From: an alpha proteobacterium AAP38 | Lineage (GTDB): Bacteria; Pseudomonadota; Alphaproteobacteria; Azospirillales; Azospirillaceae | Length of the DNA stretch: 42,896 bases | Direction of reading: 5' to 3' | Assembly (NCBI GenBank): GCA_001296005.1 | Contig: LJHR01000013.1 | Location: forward strand, 1-42,896 | Shown: piece by piece, positions 40,770 to 42,896 of the stretch | Position numbering within the stretch: position 1 is the first letter of the stretch | Layout of the letters: every line of letters starts with the position of its first letter | Notes under the pieces: model-generated | What the model was told of the DNA's origin: nothing | The model's input: the letters and a program-made list of their open reading frames with translations, nothing else | The model's database searches: none | Position numbers and translations under genes: made by a program

Positions 40770-42689
40770 TCAACGCCCCTTTTCGGGGGCGAAGACCAGC
40801 AGGGCATTGCCCGGCATCTTGAAATACAGGCCATAGCCGGAATTCAGCACGACATGGCCGTCGCCGATGGCGGGGCCGGGGCCGCTCATCGATCCGCCGC
40901 GCGCCTCCACCCCGTTCACGGCCTTCACGGGCTGTGTCGTGTCGAACCGCCAGACGATCTTGCCGGTCGCCCCGTCATAGGCGCGGACCCAGCCGTCGGA
41001 ATGGCCGGCAAAGACCACGCCCGGCATGGCCGTAATGGCCGCCGTAATGCCGGGATCGCAGAATTCCCGGCCGCCGCAGACATCCTCTGCCGGGTGGCCC
41101 CACAGAAGCTTGCCACTGGCGGCATCGATGGCATACAGGCCGGGGCGCGGCGGATCGGTCGGCTTGCTGCCGTCCCGCGCATTGGCCATGTCATAGATGG
41201 GGACGTAAAGCCGCGCCCCCTCTGCCGCCATGCCGAAATGCACGCCGCCCTGCACCCCGCCGCGCCCGACCCGCGTGCTCCAGCGCAGGGCGCCGGTATC
41301 GGGGTCCACGCCATGGACCACGCCGCTTTTCTGCCCGCCCAGCAGCACCTGCCCACCGCCGGGCAGGGCAGCCAGGATGGGGGAGGCGGCATAGTCCAGA
41401 TCCGGCCCCCGCTCCTTGGGACAGGAGGGGTGGTCGCCCATCATGCAGGCCACGTTCCAGGCATCGTTCGCCACCGTCTGGCGCAGCCAGCGGCGCTGCC
41501 CGGTCTTCAGGTCGAAGGCCATCAGGGCATCGCTGTTGCCGTCCGCCGGGCTGGCATAATTCTCCCCCGACCCGACATAGAGCAGGCCGCGCGCCGCGTC
41601 CACGGCGGGGCTGTTCCAGACGGGCGCACCCGACGGTCCCAGGATGGGCGTGCCGACGCTGGTCCTGCCCTGTTCGGTCGGCTCCTCCGGGATCGTGTGG
41701 CTTTTCCAGACGGGCTGGCCCGTTGCGGCATCCAGCGCGGCCACCGCCCCCCGGAAGGTGCAGCAGGGGTATGAGGGGTCCGCCGGGGCCGTCACCTCCA
41801 GCGAGGAGACGGGCACATAGAGCCGGCCCCCATGCAGGGCCGGGCTGCCGGTGATGGTGGCGCTGGAATGGTCATCGACCTTGGTGACCCAGACCTCTGC
41901 GCCCGTCCGCATATCCAACGCATAGGCCCGCGCCAGCACATCCCCGAAATAGAGCAGGGGCCGGGCAGGGGCCTGCCCCTGGGCCCAACTGTCCAGGATG
42001 ATGGCCGTCCGCACCTCTGCCTTGGCCTGATAGGTCCAGCGCACACAGCCGGTGTCCAGGTCGAAGGCATAGACGGTGCCATCCTTGCTGCCCACGAAAA
42101 CGGCCCCCAGGCCGATCGCCGGCTGTGAGCGGGCGCGCATGGCATTGGGGAAGGCGAAAGCCCATTTCAGGCGCAGCTTCGGCACATCCGCCGCCGTCAG
42201 CCCCGCCGTCTTTGCCGGCACAAACCGGCTGGTATCATGTCCCCAGCCAACGGGCGCCGGCGGGCGGTCCATGTCGAAACGGGCAGCAGCCCCTTCACAG
42301 CGCGGCGGCACCGGGTCCGCGGCGGCGCTGTCCAGCTTCTGCCGCGACAGGTACTCGGCAATCTGCTGCCGCTGTTCGCGCGACAGATGGGCCGCCTGGG
42401 CCTGCATCATGCCATCATTCATGGCGCTGAACAGCATGGACGCCGTCATCATTTCCAGCCAGGTGCGGTGCGGCGCCTTATAGACCCCGCCCTGATGACA
42501 GCCAGCGCAGTTCTCCTGATAAAGCGGCGCACCGGGCATCTTTTCCGGATCGGCAAAGGCATCACGCCCCGCCTGGAACTGATCCACGGACTTCACCGTC
42601 TCCCCACCCGGCGGCGCCGCCAGGGCCGGAAGGGCCAGCGCCAACCAAAGGGCAGCCATAGGCAGCCCCCTCCTTATGCACGGGGTCAT
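40770..42689 (-). CDS. quinohemoprotein alcohol dehydrogenase, PVA-dehydrogenase-like (PQQ propeller plus cytochrome c)
   Basis: A 639-residue periplasmic protein. A signal peptide (MTPCIRRGLPMAALWLALALPALA) is followed by a heme c site CAGCH (61-65) and a PQQ-type beta-propeller (GVFVGS-like GAVFVGSKDGTVYAFDLDTG, LLYVGSGENYASP, YAIDAASGKLLWG, VRAYDGATGKIVW). The length and the N-terminal heme match polyvinyl-alcohol dehydrogenase (cytochrome), EC 1.1.2.6. The natural substrate may be any secondary alcohol. Start 42689 (GGGAGGA upstream) gives a basic n-region; ATG 42659 is an alternative with AAGGAGG. Upstream IclR may control it. Confidence 0.88.
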   Translation of the reverse strand: MTPCIRRGLPMAALWLALALPALAAPPGGETVKSVDQFQAGRDAFADPEKMPGAPLYQENCAGCHQGGVYKAPHRTWLEMMTASMLFSAMNDGMMQAQAAHLSREQRQQIAEYLSRQKLDSAAADPVPPRCEGAAARFDMDRPPAPVGWGHDTSRFVPAKTAGLTAADVPKLRLKWAFAFPNAMRARSQPAIGLGAVFVGSKDGTVYAFDLDTGCVRWTYQAKAEVRTAIILDSWAQGQAPARPLLYFGDVLARAYALDMRTGAEVWVTKVDDHSSATITGSPALHGGRLYVPVSSLEVTAPADPSYPCCTFRGAVAALDAATGQPVWKSHTIPEEPTEQGRTSVGTPILGPSGAPVWNSPAVDAARGLLYVGSGENYASPADGNSDALMAFDLKTGQRRWLRQTVANDAWNVACMMGDHPSCPKERGPDLDYAASPILAALPGGGQVLLGGQKSGVVHGVDPDTGALRWSTRVGRGGVQGGVHFGMAAEGARLYVPIYDMANARDGSKPTDPPRPGLYAIDAASGKLLWGHPAEDVCGGREFCDPGITAAITAMPGVVFAGHSDGWVRAYDGATGKIVWRFDTTQPVKAVNGVEARGGSMSGPGPAIGDGHVVLNSGYGLYFKMPGNALLVFAPEKGR

Positions 42690-42890
42690 TCTTCCTCCCA
42701 AATTAAACTCTCATTATGTGTTTTTTAAATGATATATTTTTATACAAAGCCTTTCCAGAAAAATGCACAGCTGATGAAAACTGTATAATTTCCATAATTA
42801 TAATTATCACTCGCGGAACTCGCCCAAGGTGGATTTTATTTTGAAGTGCGACTCTCTTTTATAATCAGATGGTTAGCAATGGAGGCTGCC
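42690..42890. promoter_or_regulatory. AT-rich divergent promoter region at the right edge
   Basis: This 201-base AT-rich gap separates the quinohemoprotein gene from a rightward gene. It has TTATAC at 42740-42745 and GTATAA at 42783-42788 (centres 43 bases apart), and TATAAT at 42860-42865, a candidate -10 for the rightward gene. No coding frame is seen. Confidence 0.4.
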
Positions 42891-42896
42891 ATGGGA
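42891..42896 (+). CDS. start of a gene running off the window (two codons)
   Basis: ATG at 42891 is preceded by GGAGG at 42881-42885 and a TATAAT box at 42860. Only two codons are visible, so nothing can be said about the product. Confidence 0.4.

Overview
The window is a GC-rich chromosomal segment, most likely from an alphaproteobacterium. The evidence is two large TonB-dependent receptors, a FecI/FecR-type surface-signalling set, an ECF sigma remnant, many single-component Rieske oxygenases, strong GGAGG ribosome sites and families of GC-rich palindromic repeats between genes. Sphingomonadales or Azospirillaceae-like bacteria fit, but I cannot fix the genus from sequence alone. No tRNA, rRNA, CRISPR array or insertion sequence is visible.

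Region 1 (1-6.1 kb) is a phosphate or phytate scavenging locus: the end of an ECF sigma factor, its FecR anti-sigma factor, a FecA-like receptor with a signalling (STN) domain, and a lipoprotein beta-propeller phytase. An AT-rich patch (about 1.0-1.85 kb) interrupts fecR and the receptor. It carries a small cysteine-rich protein on the opposite strand. A serine hydrolase follows (6.1-7.3 kb).

Region 2 (7.3-34.7 kb) is a large catabolic supercluster. It has a ferredoxin reductase, a GntR/FCD regulator, a second TonB receptor, three short-chain dehydrogenases, a thiolase with an HMG-CoA-synthase-like/DUF35 partner, three single-subunit Rieske oxygenases, a class III CoA transferase, an acyl-CoA synthetase flanked by two small ABM-fold proteins, E1alpha/E1beta/E2 of an acetoin-type 2-oxoacid dehydrogenase, an acyl-CoA dehydrogenase, a Rieske ferredoxin, an adrenodoxin-type ferredoxin, a MaoC hydratase, a VOC protein and a ThuA-like protein. 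Together these could import an unidentified ring compound through the outer membrane, activate it to a CoA ester, hydroxylate the ring with a shared electron chain, and shorten it by beta-oxidation-like steps. Most promoters here carry a GCATAC or GTATAC motif, often as pairs about 21-22 bp apart. This suggests one regulon, perhaps controlled by the GntR protein.

Region 3 (about 34.65-38.4 kb) is an AT-rich island with one large gene: a NACHT-family STAND NTPase with an Mrr-like nuclease N-terminus, a likely anti-phage defence protein.

Region 4 (38.6-42.9 kb) returns to GC-rich catabolic genes: a thioesterase, an enoyl-CoA hydratase/isomerase, an IclR regulator, a PVA-dehydrogenase-like quinohemoprotein, and the first codons of a gene running off the right edge.

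At least three families of palindromic repeats are scattered through the window. One (about 137 bp, five copies plus a fragment) flanks a DUF559 endonuclease gene as direct repeats. Another lies in frame inside the E2 gene and encodes part of its linker.
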